A DNA stretch of 64,000 bases from UBA4427 sp046351135 (GCA_046351135.1 JAXLZA010000002.1:124001-188000); one strand, 5' to 3'. Shown: positions 1 to 8,799, counted from the stretch's first letter. The notes: generated from the letters alone by a model not told the origin. Made by a program: numbers and translations.

Positions 1-503
1 GCTGCATCGACGTCAACCTCCGGGGCGTCCTGAACGGGATCGCCGCCGTCCACGACGCGATGATCGCCCGCGGCCGGGGCCACGTCGTCAACGTCTCCTC
101 CATCTACGGCAATCATCCGAACGCGGGCTCCGGCGTCTATGCCGCGACGAAGGCGGCGGTCAACGTCCTGTCCGAGACCCTCCGGATCGAGTCCCAGGGC
201 CGGATCAAGGTCACCACGATCCGGCCGACCGGCGTGCCGACGACGAACCTCGGCCAGAGCGTCGTCAACGGTGGCGCGATCGTCGGCATCCTCGGCCACC
301 ACGCGCCCTCCTTCATGACCAACATCGCGGGCTACTTCGCCGGCACGCTCGAGCCCGAGAAGATGGATCCCGAGTCCATCCACTACTGGGCGATCCGGCC
401 CGAGGAGCTCGCGCGCCAGATCCTCTACGCCATCGATCAGCCCTGGGGCGTCTCGATCTCCGACGTGACGGTCCGCGCCTCGGGCGAGGAGTTCCTGCTC
501 TAG
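1..503 (+). CDS. Short-chain dehydrogenase/reductase, C-terminal part (5' truncated by window edge)
   Basis: NAD(P)-dependent SDR oxidoreductase; substrate unknown. The reading frame is open from the first bases, so the N-terminal Rossmann glycine motif lies outside the window. Visible are the DVNLRGVLNG stretch (the conserved structural Asn of classical SDRs), the NVSSIYG strand carrying the catalytic Ser, and the YAATK active-site Tyr-x-x-x-Lys. An RPTGVPTTN segment follows, at the place where classical SDRs have the PG motif and the substrate-binding loop. The stop is TAG at 501-503. About 167 residues are present of the usual 250-280. The next gene begins 59 bases downstream on the same strand and is unrelated. 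The family call is firm; the specific reaction cannot be given. Confidence 0.9.
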   Translation, partial: CIDVNLRGVLNGIAAVHDAMIARGRGHVVNVSSIYGNHPNAGSGVYAATKAAVNVLSETLRIESQGRIKVTTIRPTGVPTTNLGQSVVNGGAIVGILGHHAPSFMTNIAGYFAGTLEPEKMDPESIHYWAIRPEELARQILYAIDQPWGVSISDVTVRASGEEFLL

Positions 504-562
504 CCGGCCGGACGCTGCGGTAGATTCGCCGGACGCCGTCCCGTTCGGAGAGATCCAGCCCG

Positions 563-1153
563 ATGCACTTCACGACCACCTTCCTGCGCGGCCTCGGCGT
601 CGTGCTGCCGATCGCGCTCACGATCTACTGCGTGGTCTGGACGGTCCAGGCCGGCGAGGCCTTCATGAAGCCCCTCGCGGTCCTGCTGATGCCGGAGTCG
701 GTGCGCTACGTGCCCGGGAGCGGGCTCGCCCTCGGCATCGGCCTCGTCTATCTGGCGGGGCTCCTCGTCCAGCTCTTCGTGATCGAGTGGCTGGTCGGGC
801 TGGGGCAGCGCCTGCTCGAGCGGACGCCGGTGGTGCGCAGCCTCTACAACGGATTCGACGACTTCGTGAGCTCCTTCTCGCGTCGGCCCTCGGAGCGCGC
901 GTCGCGCGTCGTCAACGTGAAGCTCGCCGACGACGTCTCGGTCGTCGGCTTCATCACGGACGAGGATCCGTCGAGATTGCGCGCGCCCGGCGACCCCGAC
1001 GATCGCGTCGCCGTCTACCTGCCCATGAGCTATCAGATCGGCGGCTACACGATCCTGGTGCCGCGGGATCGCCTCCGGCCCCTCGACCTCGACGTCCAGG
1101 ACGCGATGCGGCGCGTGCTCACCGCCGGCATCGGCGGCCGCGGCGACGCGTGA
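563..1153 (+). CDS. DUF502 family membrane protein
   Basis: A 196-residue inner-membrane protein of the DUF502 family, whose biochemical role is not established. Two hydrophobic segments (about residues 7-30 and 50-75) are followed by a soluble C-terminal domain with family-typical features: the RTPVVRSLYN stretch, VGFIT, VAVYLP, the GGYTILVP segment and an acidic/aliphatic end (LDLDVQDAMRRVLTAG). Length is normal for the family. A short purine-rich stretch (gagaga) lies about 10 bases before the ATG. Neighbours give no functional hint. I am confident of the family from the GYT-VP core and the membrane layout, with no function assigned. Confidence 0.85.
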   Translation: MHFTTTFLRGLGVVLPIALTIYCVVWTVQAGEAFMKPLAVLLMPESVRYVPGSGLALGIGLVYLAGLLVQLFVIEWLVGLGQRLLERTPVVRSLYNGFDDFVSSFSRRPSERASRVVNVKLADDVSVVGFITDEDPSRLRAPGDPDDRVAVYLPMSYQIGGYTILVPRDRLRPLDLDVQDAMRRVLTAGIGGRGDA

Positions 1154-1541
1154 GCGCGCGCCGGGCCGAGACCGGATCCGCCTGCGCCCGCTCGGCGATC
1201 GCGGGTCTTCGGGTCCGGCGGCGGTCGAGCGTCAGCGGGTGAGGCGGCGCCCGCACGCCTCGTCGATCGGGATCCCGAGGAAGCGCGCGATCCGCCGGAC
1301 CTCGCCGGAGGGGGTGGGGCTTCGGGAAGCGGCGATGGGTCTGGCTCTCGACCCGGGGGTGACGGCCAGCGAGCCTGCTGCCCGTCACCCATGGTCGAGG
1401 AAGCCCTCCGGCCGGCCGATACGGGGGTCGGGCGTCTAGGGTATTCGTCCGATCTTTCTCGATCCAGGCCGTCGACTTAGACTCCTGGGCCCGGAGCTTC
1501 GGGCTCCCGCTGGTCCTTCCGTCGTTCAAAGGATCCTCGCG
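1154..1541. other. Intergenic stretch with a possible sulfotransferase-tail remnant on the minus strand
   Basis: No intact gene is seen in these 388 bases. On the minus strand, positions about 1320-1238 read in one frame as a short open segment containing GEVRRIARFLGIPID and ending at a stop. That resembles the C-terminal helix region of PAPS-dependent sulfotransferases, the family of the next gene on the opposite strand. The frame is closed by stops at about 1385-1387 and 1436-1438, so if it is homologous it is a fragment only. The similarity is short and I cannot test it here. Confidence 0.3.
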
Positions 1542-2453
1542 ATGAAGCAGGGTGGGGTCCTTCCGGACATCGACCGGGATTCGATCGACCGTCCGATCTT
1601 CGTGATCGGCACCGGCCGCAGCGGGACCACGCTCTTCTTCCATCTGCTCGCCATGCATCCCGATCTCGCCTGGTTCTCGAACTTCGGCAATCGCTGGTAC
1701 CGCCACGCCTGGCCCGCGCTCCTCTCGCGCGTGCGTGACGTGCCCGGCATCGACCGCTTCGTCGAGCTCGACCGGCGCTTCATGCCGCATCCCGCCGAGG
1801 CGTACGCGATCCTCGACGAGCTGACGAATGGCGCCTTCACGAGCGATCGGCGCCTCGGCGCGGAGGACGTCACGCCCGAGGTCCGCGACCGCTTCCGTCG
1901 CCGCGTCGCGGCGGTGATGCGGTATCAGGGCAGGACGCGCTTCGCCCACAAGCACACGGGCTTCGCGCGGACGCGCTACCTGCGGACGATCTTCCCCGAT
2001 GCGCGCTTCATCGACGTCTACCGCGACGGTCGCGCGGTCGCCGCGTCCCTCGCGCGCGTCGACTGGTGGCGGCGGCTCGAGTCGTGGCGCTGGGGGCCGA
2101 TGCGGTCGGACTACGCCGAGGAATACCTGCGCTCCGGCCGCAATCCGCTCGTCCTCGCGGCGATCAACTGGAAGACGCTGATGGACGAGATCGAGGACGA
2201 GTGCCGCGATCTGCCCGCGGAGCGTCTCCTGCGCGTTCGCTACGACGATCTCATCGCGGACCCGCACGAAGTCCTGTCGAAGGTCGTCCGCTTCGCGGAG
2301 CTGAGGGAGTCGCCGCGCTTCTGGCGTCGAATCCGGCGCCAGGAGCTCCACGAGAACGAGTCGAAGTGGCGGATGGATCTCGACGACCAGCAGCGCGAGA
2401 TGCTCGAGAAGAGCCTCTCCCTGCACCTCCAGAAGTACGGCTTCGACGTCTGA
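1542..2453 (+). CDS. Sulfotransferase family protein
   Basis: A 303-residue PAPS-dependent sulfotransferase-like enzyme that would transfer a sulfuryl group from 3'-phosphoadenylyl sulfate to an unknown acceptor. Near residue 20 is the 5'-phosphosulfate-binding loop (VIGTGRSGTTLFFHLL, a Walker-like GxxRSGTT). Around residues 149-160 is RFIDVYRDGRAVAASL, the 3'-phosphate-binding strand with its Arg. LLRVRYDDLIADP is the typical C-terminal-half motif of bacterial sulfotransferases. An AAAGGA stretch upstream of the ATG can serve as ribosome binding site. The gene is monocistronic and unrelated to its neighbours. Many bacteria of lipid-rich metabolism carry such genes; the acceptor could be a sterol-like lipid, a glycan or a small metabolite. 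Confidence 0.88.
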   Translation: MKQGGVLPDIDRDSIDRPIFVIGTGRSGTTLFFHLLAMHPDLAWFSNFGNRWYRHAWPALLSRVRDVPGIDRFVELDRRFMPHPAEAYAILDELTNGAFTSDRRLGAEDVTPEVRDRFRRRVAAVMRYQGRTRFAHKHTGFARTRYLRTIFPDARFIDVYRDGRAVAASLARVDWWRRLESWRWGPMRSDYAEEYLRSGRNPLVLAAINWKTLMDEIEDECRDLPAERLLRVRYDDLIADPHEVLSKVVRFAELRESPRFWRRIRRQELHENESKWRMDLDDQQREMLEKSLSLHLQKYGFDV

Positions 2454-2582
2454 GATTCGCGTGCCGGCGGAATCCTCCGACGCGGCTTCAATTCGACTAA
2501 CACGATTCAATTTTGGACGGCGGTGACCCGATCGCCTCCGCGGTCCCGCGCCCACGACGCGCGCGGGCGCGGAGGTCACGCC

Positions 2583-3635
2583 ATGCGCTGGAATCCCTCG
2601 TTCGGGCTCCCGGGAAGGAGCTGCTCCCTCGTCGCCGGGCTCGCGATCGCGACGGCGCTCGTCGCGGGCGGAGCCGGCGCCGCGCGGGCGGAGCAGGGGC
2701 TCCGCGTCGAGCTCGAGTTCTTCGAAGGCGACGGCGAGGCGCCGACGCGCTTCGCGACCGTCCTCGCCTCGGGGCGCCGCGTGCGGATCGAGCAGCGCAC
2801 GCCGGGGGCGGCCGCCGCGACGGCGCCGACCTTCATCTACCGCGGCGACCGGGATCGTCTCTACTCGATCGCGGACGAGGCCCGGAGCTACGTCGAGCTC
2901 GAGCCGATGCTGCTCTCGCTGCTCGCCGGCCAGACGCGGGTCGCGCGGCGCGAGGTCTCGGGCAGCCTCGAGGGCCTGCCCCGGGACCAGCAGCGCGCCG
3001 TGGGCCACCTGCTCGGCGTCGACACGATCGATCCGAAGCGCCCCGAGGATCCGCTCGTCTTCACGCGGACCGGCGAAGAGGATCAGGTCGCCGGGATCCC
3101 GTGCCGCCGCGTCGAGCTCGCCCGCTCGAATCGCCTGCTCGCGAAGGGCTGCGTCGCCGACTGGGCCACCGTTGGCCTGACCGCCGCCGACGTCGAGGTC
3201 TTCCGGTCGCTGGCCGCGTTCGTGCGGGAGGCCGCCGGATCGCATGCTCCGATACCGGTCGAGCTCGTCCCGGGTCAGCCCCTCGATCTCGTCGTGCAGC
3301 TCGGCGGGTTTCCCCTCGCCTTCGAGCGGGCGGGCCGGGCCGCGGGGGCCAGCGCGATCCGCGTCGCGGCCGTCGAGGCGACCGAGCTCGCCGCCGCCCG
3401 CTTCGAGGTCCCGTCGGGCTATGCCGCCCGCTCGGGCGTCGCGGGCATCGCGTCGCTCGCGGGCCTGCTCTCGATCCAGTCGGGCCCGCCGCAGCCCGGC
3501 GTGCCCACCGCCGAGGACGCCGGATCGGCCCCGGCGCTCCCCGCCGCCCCCGACCCCGCCGCGTTCGAGCCGGCCGCGACCTCGAGCGGGCGCCCGGCCC
3601 TCCGGCCGATCCGGCTCTTCGACGACGCGGAGTAG
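2583..3635 (+). CDS. Secreted protein, DUF4412-like, function unknown
   Basis: A 350-residue exported protein. The frame is open further upstream (from 2523), but the ATG at 2583 is preferred: it has a GGAGG seven bases upstream and begins a clean signal peptide (hydrophobic core LVAGLAIATALVAGG, cleavage after AARA near residue 36). The mature part has FIYRGDRDRLYSI and SYVELEP, which resemble the DUF4412 beta-rich fold, then a GIPCRR...GCVADW segment with two Cys that could form a disulfide. The C-terminal 60 residues are Pro/Ala-rich and probably disordered. It could be a periplasmic or outer-membrane-associated binding protein. The DUF4412 resemblance is by eye only. Confidence 0.75.
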   Translation: MRWNPSFGLPGRSCSLVAGLAIATALVAGGAGAARAEQGLRVELEFFEGDGEAPTRFATVLASGRRVRIEQRTPGAAAATAPTFIYRGDRDRLYSIADEARSYVELEPMLLSLLAGQTRVARREVSGSLEGLPRDQQRAVGHLLGVDTIDPKRPEDPLVFTRTGEEDQVAGIPCRRVELARSNRLLAKGCVADWATVGLTAADVEVFRSLAAFVREAAGSHAPIPVELVPGQPLDLVVQLGGFPLAFERAGRAAGASAIRVAAVEATELAAARFEVPSGYAARSGVAGIASLAGLLSIQSGPPQPGVPTAEDAGSAPALPAAPDPAAFEPAATSSGRPALRPIRLFDDAE

Positions 3636-3689
3636 GCGGCGCCCGGCGGAAGGCGGTGCGGCGGACGGGGATCCATTACCGTTCGCCGC

Positions 3690-4493
3690 ATGTCGTTCCT
3701 CCTCATCGAGCGTCCCCGTCCCCACGTCGCCCTCGTCACGCTGAACCGGCCCGAGCGCATGAACGCGATGGCCTTCGACGTCATGCTGCCGCTGCGCCGC
3801 GCCATCGAAGAGCTCTCGGTCGACAACGACGTCCGCGTCGTCGTGCTGACCGGGGCGGGCGAGGGCTTCTGCTCCGGGGCCGATCAGGCCGATGCCGGTG
3901 CACCGCCCCACATCGACGGGCTGACGCCCGTCTCGATCGCGCTGCGGGCGCTGCAGGTCCTCGACGACGTGATGCTCGCGCTGCGGGACATGCATCAGCC
4001 GGTGATCGGCGCGATCAACGGTGCGGCGATCGGCGGCGGGCTCTGCCTCTCCCTCGGCTGCGACATCCGCGTCGCCTCGACGAAGGCCTACTTCCGCGCC
4101 GCGGGCATCAACAACGGGCTGACCGCGAGCGAGCTCGGGCTGAGCTACCTGCTGCCGCGGGTCGTCGGCCAGGCGCGGGCGGCGGAGATCATGCTGACGG
4201 GCCGCGACGTCGACGCGGCGGAGGCCGAGCGGATCGGCCTCGTCTCCCACGTCGTCGAGCCGGAGCGCCTGCTCGAGTCCTGTTATGCGATCGCCGAGCG
4301 CATCATCGGCTGGAGCCGGCCGGGCATCGAGCTGACCAAGCGGAGCCTCTGGTCGAGCCTCGACGCCGGGAGCCTCCAGTCCCACATGCAGCTCGAGGGC
4401 ATCGGCCAGCTCTTCGTCCGCATGATGACGAAGAACTTCGAAGAGGGGACGAAGGCCCGCAAGGAGAAGCGCAAGCCGGTCTACCGCGACTGA
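3690..4493 (+). CDS. Enoyl-CoA hydratase/isomerase family protein (crotonase)
   Basis: A 267-residue crotonase-fold enzyme, probably hydrating or isomerising an enoyl-CoA in beta-oxidation or a side-chain degradation pathway. It shows the NRPERMNAM N-terminal motif, the first oxyanion-hole segment GFCSGAD and the second NGAAIGGGLCLSLGCDIRVAS, followed by INNGLTASELGLSYLLPR, where crotonases carry the catalytic acidic residue and the SYLLPR signature. The C-terminal part (NFEEGTKARKEKRKP) is the usual trimer-contact helix ending in a charged tail. No clear Shine-Dalgarno precedes the ATG. The stop overlaps the end of the convergent PQQ-dehydrogenase gene by 13 bases. Family certain; substrate unknown. 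Confidence 0.92.
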   Translation: MSFLLIERPRPHVALVTLNRPERMNAMAFDVMLPLRRAIEELSVDNDVRVVVLTGAGEGFCSGADQADAGAPPHIDGLTPVSIALRALQVLDDVMLALRDMHQPVIGAINGAAIGGGLCLSLGCDIRVASTKAYFRAAGINNGLTASELGLSYLLPRVVGQARAAEIMLTGRDVDAAEAERIGLVSHVVEPERLLESCYAIAERIIGWSRPGIELTKRSLWSSLDAGSLQSHMQLEGIGQLFVRMMTKNFEEGTKARKEKRKPVYRD

Positions 4494-6781
4494 GGCGGCG
4501 ACGGAGGCTCGGGTCGAGGGTTCGACTCGAACCGCGTCCCGGACGAAGACCCGGACTCGGCCGGCGAGCGCGGCAGCGCGAAGGCGACGTACTCGCTCCC
4601 TGACGGCTGGCCGAGCTTGCCGCCGCCCGCGGCGACGACGACGAATTGCCGGCCCCGCGCTTCGTAGGTGGAAGGCGTCGCGAAGCCGGCGGCCGGCAGC
4701 GGCGCTTCCCAGAGCATGCGGCCCGTCGCGGGCTCGAAGGCGCGGATCTTCGCGTCGGGCGTCGCGGCGAGGAAGAGGAGACCGCCCGCCGTCAGGATCG
4801 GCCCACCGTAGTTCTCCGCCCCGAGCCCGCTGCGCCCGGCCGCGAGGACCTGCGGATAGTCGCCGAGGGGCACCTGCCAGCGGATCGCGCCCGCGGCGAG
4901 ATCGATCGCCGAGAGCGTGCCCCAGGGCGGCTTCGAGCCCGGCAGCCCCTCGCCGTCGACGAGCTTCTGGAAGCCCGCGTTGACGAAGGTCTTCGGTCCC
5001 GACTGGGCGGCCCATGCCGATGGCGCGTCGTCGGCGTCGGCGGTGTAGACGAACCAGGTCAGCGCCGCGCGCTCGTACCACTTGAGCAGGCCGCCCAGGC
5101 CGGGCATGCGCCCGCGCCCGTCCCGGATCAGCCGGTCGAGCTCGAGGAACGAGAGCCGCTCGTCGACGTCGATCAGCGACGGGACGCTCGAGCCGTCGCC
5201 CCGCATGTCGAGGCCGTGGCAGCCGGCGCAGGTGTGCAGATAGCCCGCGGCGATCTGCTCGCGCAGGCCGCCCGTCTCCCGCGCCTCGATCATCTGCACG
5301 ACCCAGGGCACCTGGTTCGCGTTCACGAAGAGGAGCCCATTCGCCGCGTCCCACGCCGCCCCGCCCCACTCGGCGCCCCCGTCGAGCCCGGGCGACACCA
5401 CGTTCTCGGCCGCCCCGAGCGCCGTGTAGAGCGAGCCGAACTGCATCGACTCGAGGCGGGCGAGGATCGCGGCGCGCGCCGCCTCGGAGTAGTCGGTCAC
5501 GTCGTCGCGGGAGAAGCCCTGGCGCACGAAGGGCGGGGGCAGCGTGGGAAGCGGCTGGCTCGCCGCGGGCTGCTCGCCGGGGATGAAGGGGCCGACGACG
5601 GGCTCCTCGCGGAGGGGGAAGAGGGGCTCGCCGGTCTCGCGGTGGAACAGGAAGACGTGGCCCGTCTTCGTGACCTGGGCGACGGCGGGGATCTCGGCAC
5701 CGTCCCGCCGGATCGTCACGAGGTTCGGCGGCGCGGGCAGGTCGCGGTCCCAGAGATCGTGGCGGACGAGCTGCCGATGCCAGCGGCGCTCGCCGGTGCG
5801 GGCGTCGAGGGCGATCAGGCAGTTGGCGTAGAGGTTGTCTCCGGCGCGATCGGCACCGTAGTAGTCGTAGGTCGCGGAGCCGGTCGGCACGAAGGCGAGC
5901 CCGCGCTCGCGGTCGACGGTGATCCCGGCCCAGGCATTCGCGCCGCCCACGCGCTCCCAGGCGTCGGGCGGCCAGGTCTCGTGGCCGGGCTCACCGGGCC
6001 GCGGGATCGTCCGGAAGCGCCAGCGCAGCACGCCGGTCCGCACGTCGAAGGCGCGCACGTCCCCGGGCGCCGCGCCCTTCATCTCGTTGACGCGGCCTCC
6101 GATCAGGATCAGGTCCTCGAAGATCGTGCCCGGGGTGTTGGCGACGACGCCGAAGAGGTCGTTGCCGAGGTCGCGGTCGAGGCCCTCGCGCAGGTCGATG
6201 CGCCCGTTCTCGCCGAAGGACTCGATCGGGTGGCCGGTGCGCGCGTCGATCGCGTGGAGATAGGGGCCGGCGCCGAAGAAGATCCGCTCGTCGCCGTCGG
6301 TGGGGTCGCGGTCGGTGCCTCCACGGCCGCCGTCGCTCTTCGCCGGCGCCTCCCAGTAGGCGACGCCGCGGCTCGCGGTCCAGACGCGGATGTCGGCGTC
6401 GGGCTCGAAGCGCCAGAGCTCTGCGCCCGTCGCGGCGTCGAGGGCGAAGAGGGCGAGGGCGGGCGAGGTCCCATAGAGGACGCCCTTCACGACCAGGGGA
6501 TTGGTCTGGATCTGGGTCGTCGCCGCGGTCGAGGCACCGCCGGCGTCGTAGCGCCAGGCGACCTCGAGGCGGCCGACGTTCTCCGGGCGGATCTGGTCGA
6601 GGGGCGAGGAATGACTCGCGGCGGCGTCGCCGAGGTAGGTCCGCCACTCCCGCTCGGCCGGGGCATGGCCTTCGCGGGCGGCGAGCAGGGCGGCGCCGGG
6701 CGCTCGATCCGCGGGCTCGCAGGCGAGGAGGGTCAGGCCGAGGCCGACGGCGACGAGGGCCGGGGCAGGGGAGATCGGCAT
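4481..6781 (-). CDS. PQQ-dependent dehydrogenase with embedded cytochrome c domain (lipoprotein)
   Basis: A 766-residue periplasmic quinoprotein dehydrogenase expected to oxidise a sugar or alcohol and pass electrons through its own heme to the respiratory chain. The N-terminus has a lipobox-type signal (LTLLAC, Cys near residue 21). Propeller blades with W-x-x-x-A-T-G-E/A-x-x-W type repeats follow: LDAATGAELWRF, FDVRTGVLRWRF, LDARTGERRWH, FEPATGRMLWEAP. A CAGCH heme motif (Cys518, Cys521, His522), followed by a Met-containing GRGRMPGLGG axial-ligand segment, sits inside the propeller sequence rather than at an end. This resembles c-type PQQ dehydrogenases of the glucose-dehydrogenase-like branch. 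Its ATG lies one base after the stop of the SnoaL-like gene, so the two are co-transcribed. Confidence 0.9.
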   Translation of the reverse strand: MPISPAPALVAVGLGLTLLACEPADRAPGAALLAAREGHAPAEREWRTYLGDAAASHSSPLDQIRPENVGRLEVAWRYDAGGASTAATTQIQTNPLVVKGVLYGTSPALALFALDAATGAELWRFEPDADIRVWTASRGVAYWEAPAKSDGGRGGTDRDPTDGDERIFFGAGPYLHAIDARTGHPIESFGENGRIDLREGLDRDLGNDLFGVVANTPGTIFEDLILIGGRVNEMKGAAPGDVRAFDVRTGVLRWRFRTIPRPGEPGHETWPPDAWERVGGANAWAGITVDRERGLAFVPTGSATYDYYGADRAGDNLYANCLIALDARTGERRWHRQLVRHDLWDRDLPAPPNLVTIRRDGAEIPAVAQVTKTGHVFLFHRETGEPLFPLREEPVVGPFIPGEQPAASQPLPTLPPPFVRQGFSRDDVTDYSEAARAAILARLESMQFGSLYTALGAAENVVSPGLDGGAEWGGAAWDAANGLLFVNANQVPWVVQMIEARETGGLREQIAAGYLHTCAGCHGLDMRGDGSSVPSLIDVDERLSFLELDRLIRDGRGRMPGLGGLLKWYERAALTWFVYTADADDAPSAWAAQSGPKTFVNAGFQKLVDGEGLPGSKPPWGTLSAIDLAAGAIRWQVPLGDYPQVLAAGRSGLGAENYGGPILTAGGLLFLAATPDAKIRAFEPATGRMLWEAPLPAAGFATPSTYEARGRQFVVVAAGGGKLGQPSGSEYVAFALPRSPAESGSSSGTRFESNPRPEPPSPPQSR

Positions 6782-6782
6782 C

Positions 6783-7241
6783 TCAGGCGCCGTCCCGCGA
6801 GGTGACGACGGGCCCCTCGGTCAAGATGCTCGAGTAGACGCGGCGATCGACGCGCCAGCCCGCCGGGGTCCGGACCAGCTCGTCGTCGTACAGGCCCCAC
6901 ATCGAGTAGAGGGCGCCTTCGTGACGCCCGACCCCGCGGTGGACGGCGTAGTAGTTCACCTTCGCGTGGGCCCGGTCGCCGTCCACCTGGATGCGGAAGT
7001 TGCCGACGTTGTGGTGGGTCGCCCCGCAGTGGGATCCGTCACCGAGATTCCAGTGCATCGAGGCGATCAGGGGGGCGAGGCCTTCGACCGTGACGCCGGG
7101 GAGCGAGCGGGTGTAGTCGTGCCGGGTGTCGAGGGTGAAGCAGTCGCCGAGGCGATCGAATTGCTTGGCGTCGACCAGCTCGCAGTAACGGACGTAGATC
7201 TGCTCGATGGCGTGGCAGTCCTCGAGAAAGCTCGGCGGCAT
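6783..7241 (-). CDS. SnoaL-like (NTF2-fold) protein
   Basis: A 152-residue protein of the SnoaL-like/NTF2 superfamily, used by steroid isomerases, dehydratases and hydroxylase small subunits. The start ATG was chosen where the family-type N-terminal helix begins (EDCHAIEQIYVRYCELVDAKQFDRLGDCF has the usual 'xxI..L...Y....D...F..L...F' pattern). Further features are THHNVGNFRIQVDGDRAHA, where many relatives have a catalytic or structural His, and the C-terminal strand TPAGWRVDRRVYS. It is the first gene of a two-gene unit with the PQQ dehydrogenase. The longer upstream frame is antisense to thpR and the transpeptidase gene and is not used. Enzymatic role unknown. Confidence 0.85.
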   Translation of the reverse strand: MPPSFLEDCHAIEQIYVRYCELVDAKQFDRLGDCFTLDTRHDYTRSLPGVTVEGLAPLIASMHWNLGDGSHCGATHHNVGNFRIQVDGDRAHAKVNYYAVHRGVGRHEGALYSMWGLYDDELVRTPAGWRVDRRVYSSILTEGPVVTSRDGA

Positions 7242-7340
7242 CGGGGCTCCGGGTTCGGGGGGCGGTCGGGACGGTCTTTTCGGATCCGCCGGAGGAGAGC
7301 ATGCTTCGCGCGCGGGCGCATCGGTGGGGGGCCGACGACC

Positions 7341-7946
7341 ATGGGGCGGAGCGCCGAGGGGGCGAGGGTCTTCGTGGCCGTCGAGGTCGGGGAGGCGGTC
7401 CGGGCGCTCGCCGAAGAGGCGACGGTCCATCTCCGCGGCGTCCTGCGCGGCCGCCCCGGCCTCCGGTTCACCCGCCCCGTCGACCTCCACGTCACCCTCG
7501 CCTTCCTCGGCGAGCTCGAGGCAGAGCGCCTCGCCGCGCTCGACGGGATCGTCGCCGCGGTCGCGGCAACGCATGCGTCGATCGACGCGGAAGTCGGCGG
7601 TCTGGGGGCGTTTCCCCGAAGCGAGTCGGCGCGCGTCCTCTGGCTCGGGTTCGGTGCCGAGAATCCCGCGCTGCTCGGGCTCGTGGCCGATCTCCACGCG
7701 CGCCTGCGCACGGCGGGACATTCCCTCGAGTCCCGGCCCTGGAGCGGTCACGTCACGCTCGCGCGCTGCCGATCGAGAGGGGGAGTCGACGTGCGCACGG
7801 CGTTCGCGAGCGGGCCCGATCGCCGGGTCGTGTGTCGGGTCGAGTCGATCGTCGTGATGGAGAGCCGGCCGCGCGCGGACGGCGGCCACTACACGCCGAT
7901 TTTTCGTGCGCTTCTGTCGGGCGGGGCGCGATGCGAGCGTGTATGA
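7341..7946 (+). CDS. thpR: RNA 2',3'-cyclic phosphodiesterase
   Basis: A 201-residue 2H phosphoesterase of the LigT/ThpR family, which opens 2',3'-cyclic phosphate ends of RNA and can ligate tRNA halves in vitro. Both defining H-x-T-x motifs are present: HVTLAFLGE at His50 and HVTLARC at His137, with the typical spacing of about 85 residues. FVAVEV near the start and VESIVVMESR near the end match the family. The start at 7341 was chosen because the conserved first strand follows directly; the frame is open upstream but that part is antisense to the SnoaL gene. A cytosolic single-gene function is expected. Confidence 0.92.
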   Translation: MGRSAEGARVFVAVEVGEAVRALAEEATVHLRGVLRGRPGLRFTRPVDLHVTLAFLGELEAERLAALDGIVAAVAATHASIDAEVGGLGAFPRSESARVLWLGFGAENPALLGLVADLHARLRTAGHSLESRPWSGHVTLARCRSRGGVDVRTAFASGPDRRVVCRVESIVVMESRPRADGGHYTPIFRALLSGGARCERV

Positions 7947-7967
7947 ATCCGGGTGGAGGTCGACTGA

Positions 7968-8768
7968 ATGCGCATCGTCGGTAGAACGCGCGGCCCGATC
8001 TCCTCGCGCGCCTCCTCGCGCGCGACGCGGAGCGTGCGCGGTCCGCGCGGCGGGATCGTGCTCGCGGCGACGGCGGCCTTCGCCGCGCTCCGTGCGATCG
8101 CGCTCGCCACGATCGCATCCGCCCCGACCGCCCGCGCCGACGCGCCGCCCGTCCAGCTCGCGGCCGCCGAGTCCCGCGTTGCGCGCCTCGTCGAGGCGGG
8201 CGTGCCCGAGGCGCCGCTCCGCCATGCCCTCGCGGCCCTCGACTGCGCGCGCTCGCGCGGTCTCGTCGAGGACACGACGTTGACGCTGATCGACTACTCG
8301 CGCCCCTCCTCCGCGCGCCGGCTCTGGGTGATCGATCCCGTCGCCGGCCGCATCCGCTTCCACGAGCTCGTCGCCCACGGTCGCGAGAGCGGCGAGGTCC
8401 GGGCGAAGCGCTTCTCGAACGAGGTCGGATCGCGCCAGTCGAGCCTCGGGCTCTTCCGGACCGCCGAGACCTACTACGGACGCCACGGCTACTCCCTGCG
8501 CCTCGACGGCCTCGAGCCCGGGATCAACGACCGCGCGCGGGAGCGGGCGATCGTGATGCACGGCGCCGACTACGTGACCGAGGAGGTCGTCGACTACTTC
8601 GGCCGCGTCGGCCGCAGCTGGGGCTGCCCGGCCGTCGATCCGGCGGTCCATCGCGCGCTGATCGACGAGATCCGTGGCGGCACCGCCGTCTTCGCCTGGT
8701 ACCCCGACGATCACTGGCTGCGCCGCTCGCCGTACCAGACCTGCGAGACCGAGACCGCGGCGCGATGA
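7968..8768 (+). CDS. Murein L,D-transpeptidase catalytic domain family protein (YkuD_2-like)
   Basis: A 266-residue exported protein of the YkuD_2 branch of L,D-transpeptidase-like cysteine enzymes acting on the periplasmic cell wall. The N-terminus is Arg-rich, followed by a hydrophobic stretch (about residues 30-50) and a probable cleavage after ARA near residue 57. The catalytic domain has the upstream strand LWVIDP, GSRQSSLGLFRTAETYYG, the MHG motif (His198) and SWGCPAVD with the nucleophile Cys220. The long basic N-terminus may be partly untranslated, since the first ATG lacks a strong Shine-Dalgarno. It precedes the large cytochrome fusion on the same strand by 31 bases without obvious functional linkage. 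Confidence 0.88.
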   Translation: MRIVGRTRGPISSRASSRATRSVRGPRGGIVLAATAAFAALRAIALATIASAPTARADAPPVQLAAAESRVARLVEAGVPEAPLRHALAALDCARSRGLVEDTTLTLIDYSRPSSARRLWVIDPVAGRIRFHELVAHGRESGEVRAKRFSNEVGSRQSSLGLFRTAETYYGRHGYSLRLDGLEPGINDRARERAIVMHGADYVTEEVVDYFGRVGRSWGCPAVDPAVHRALIDEIRGGTAVFAWYPDDHWLRRSPYQTCETETAAR

Positions 8769-8799
8769 ATCCCGACGGGCTCGGGATCCCCGCGCTTCG

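Noticed and set aside
4515..4535. A GGTTCGACTCGAACC-like element resembling a tRNA T-arm
   Set aside because: It lies inside the C-terminal coding part of the PQQ dehydrogenase gene and no acceptor, D-arm or anticodon stem fits around it.
1119..5369. A minus-strand open frame of 1,416 codons spanning the sulfotransferase, secreted-protein and crotonase genes
   Set aside because: It is antisense to well-supported genes, very rich in Arg/Ala/Gly/Pro, and has no family-like motif; long antisense frames are expected at this GC content.
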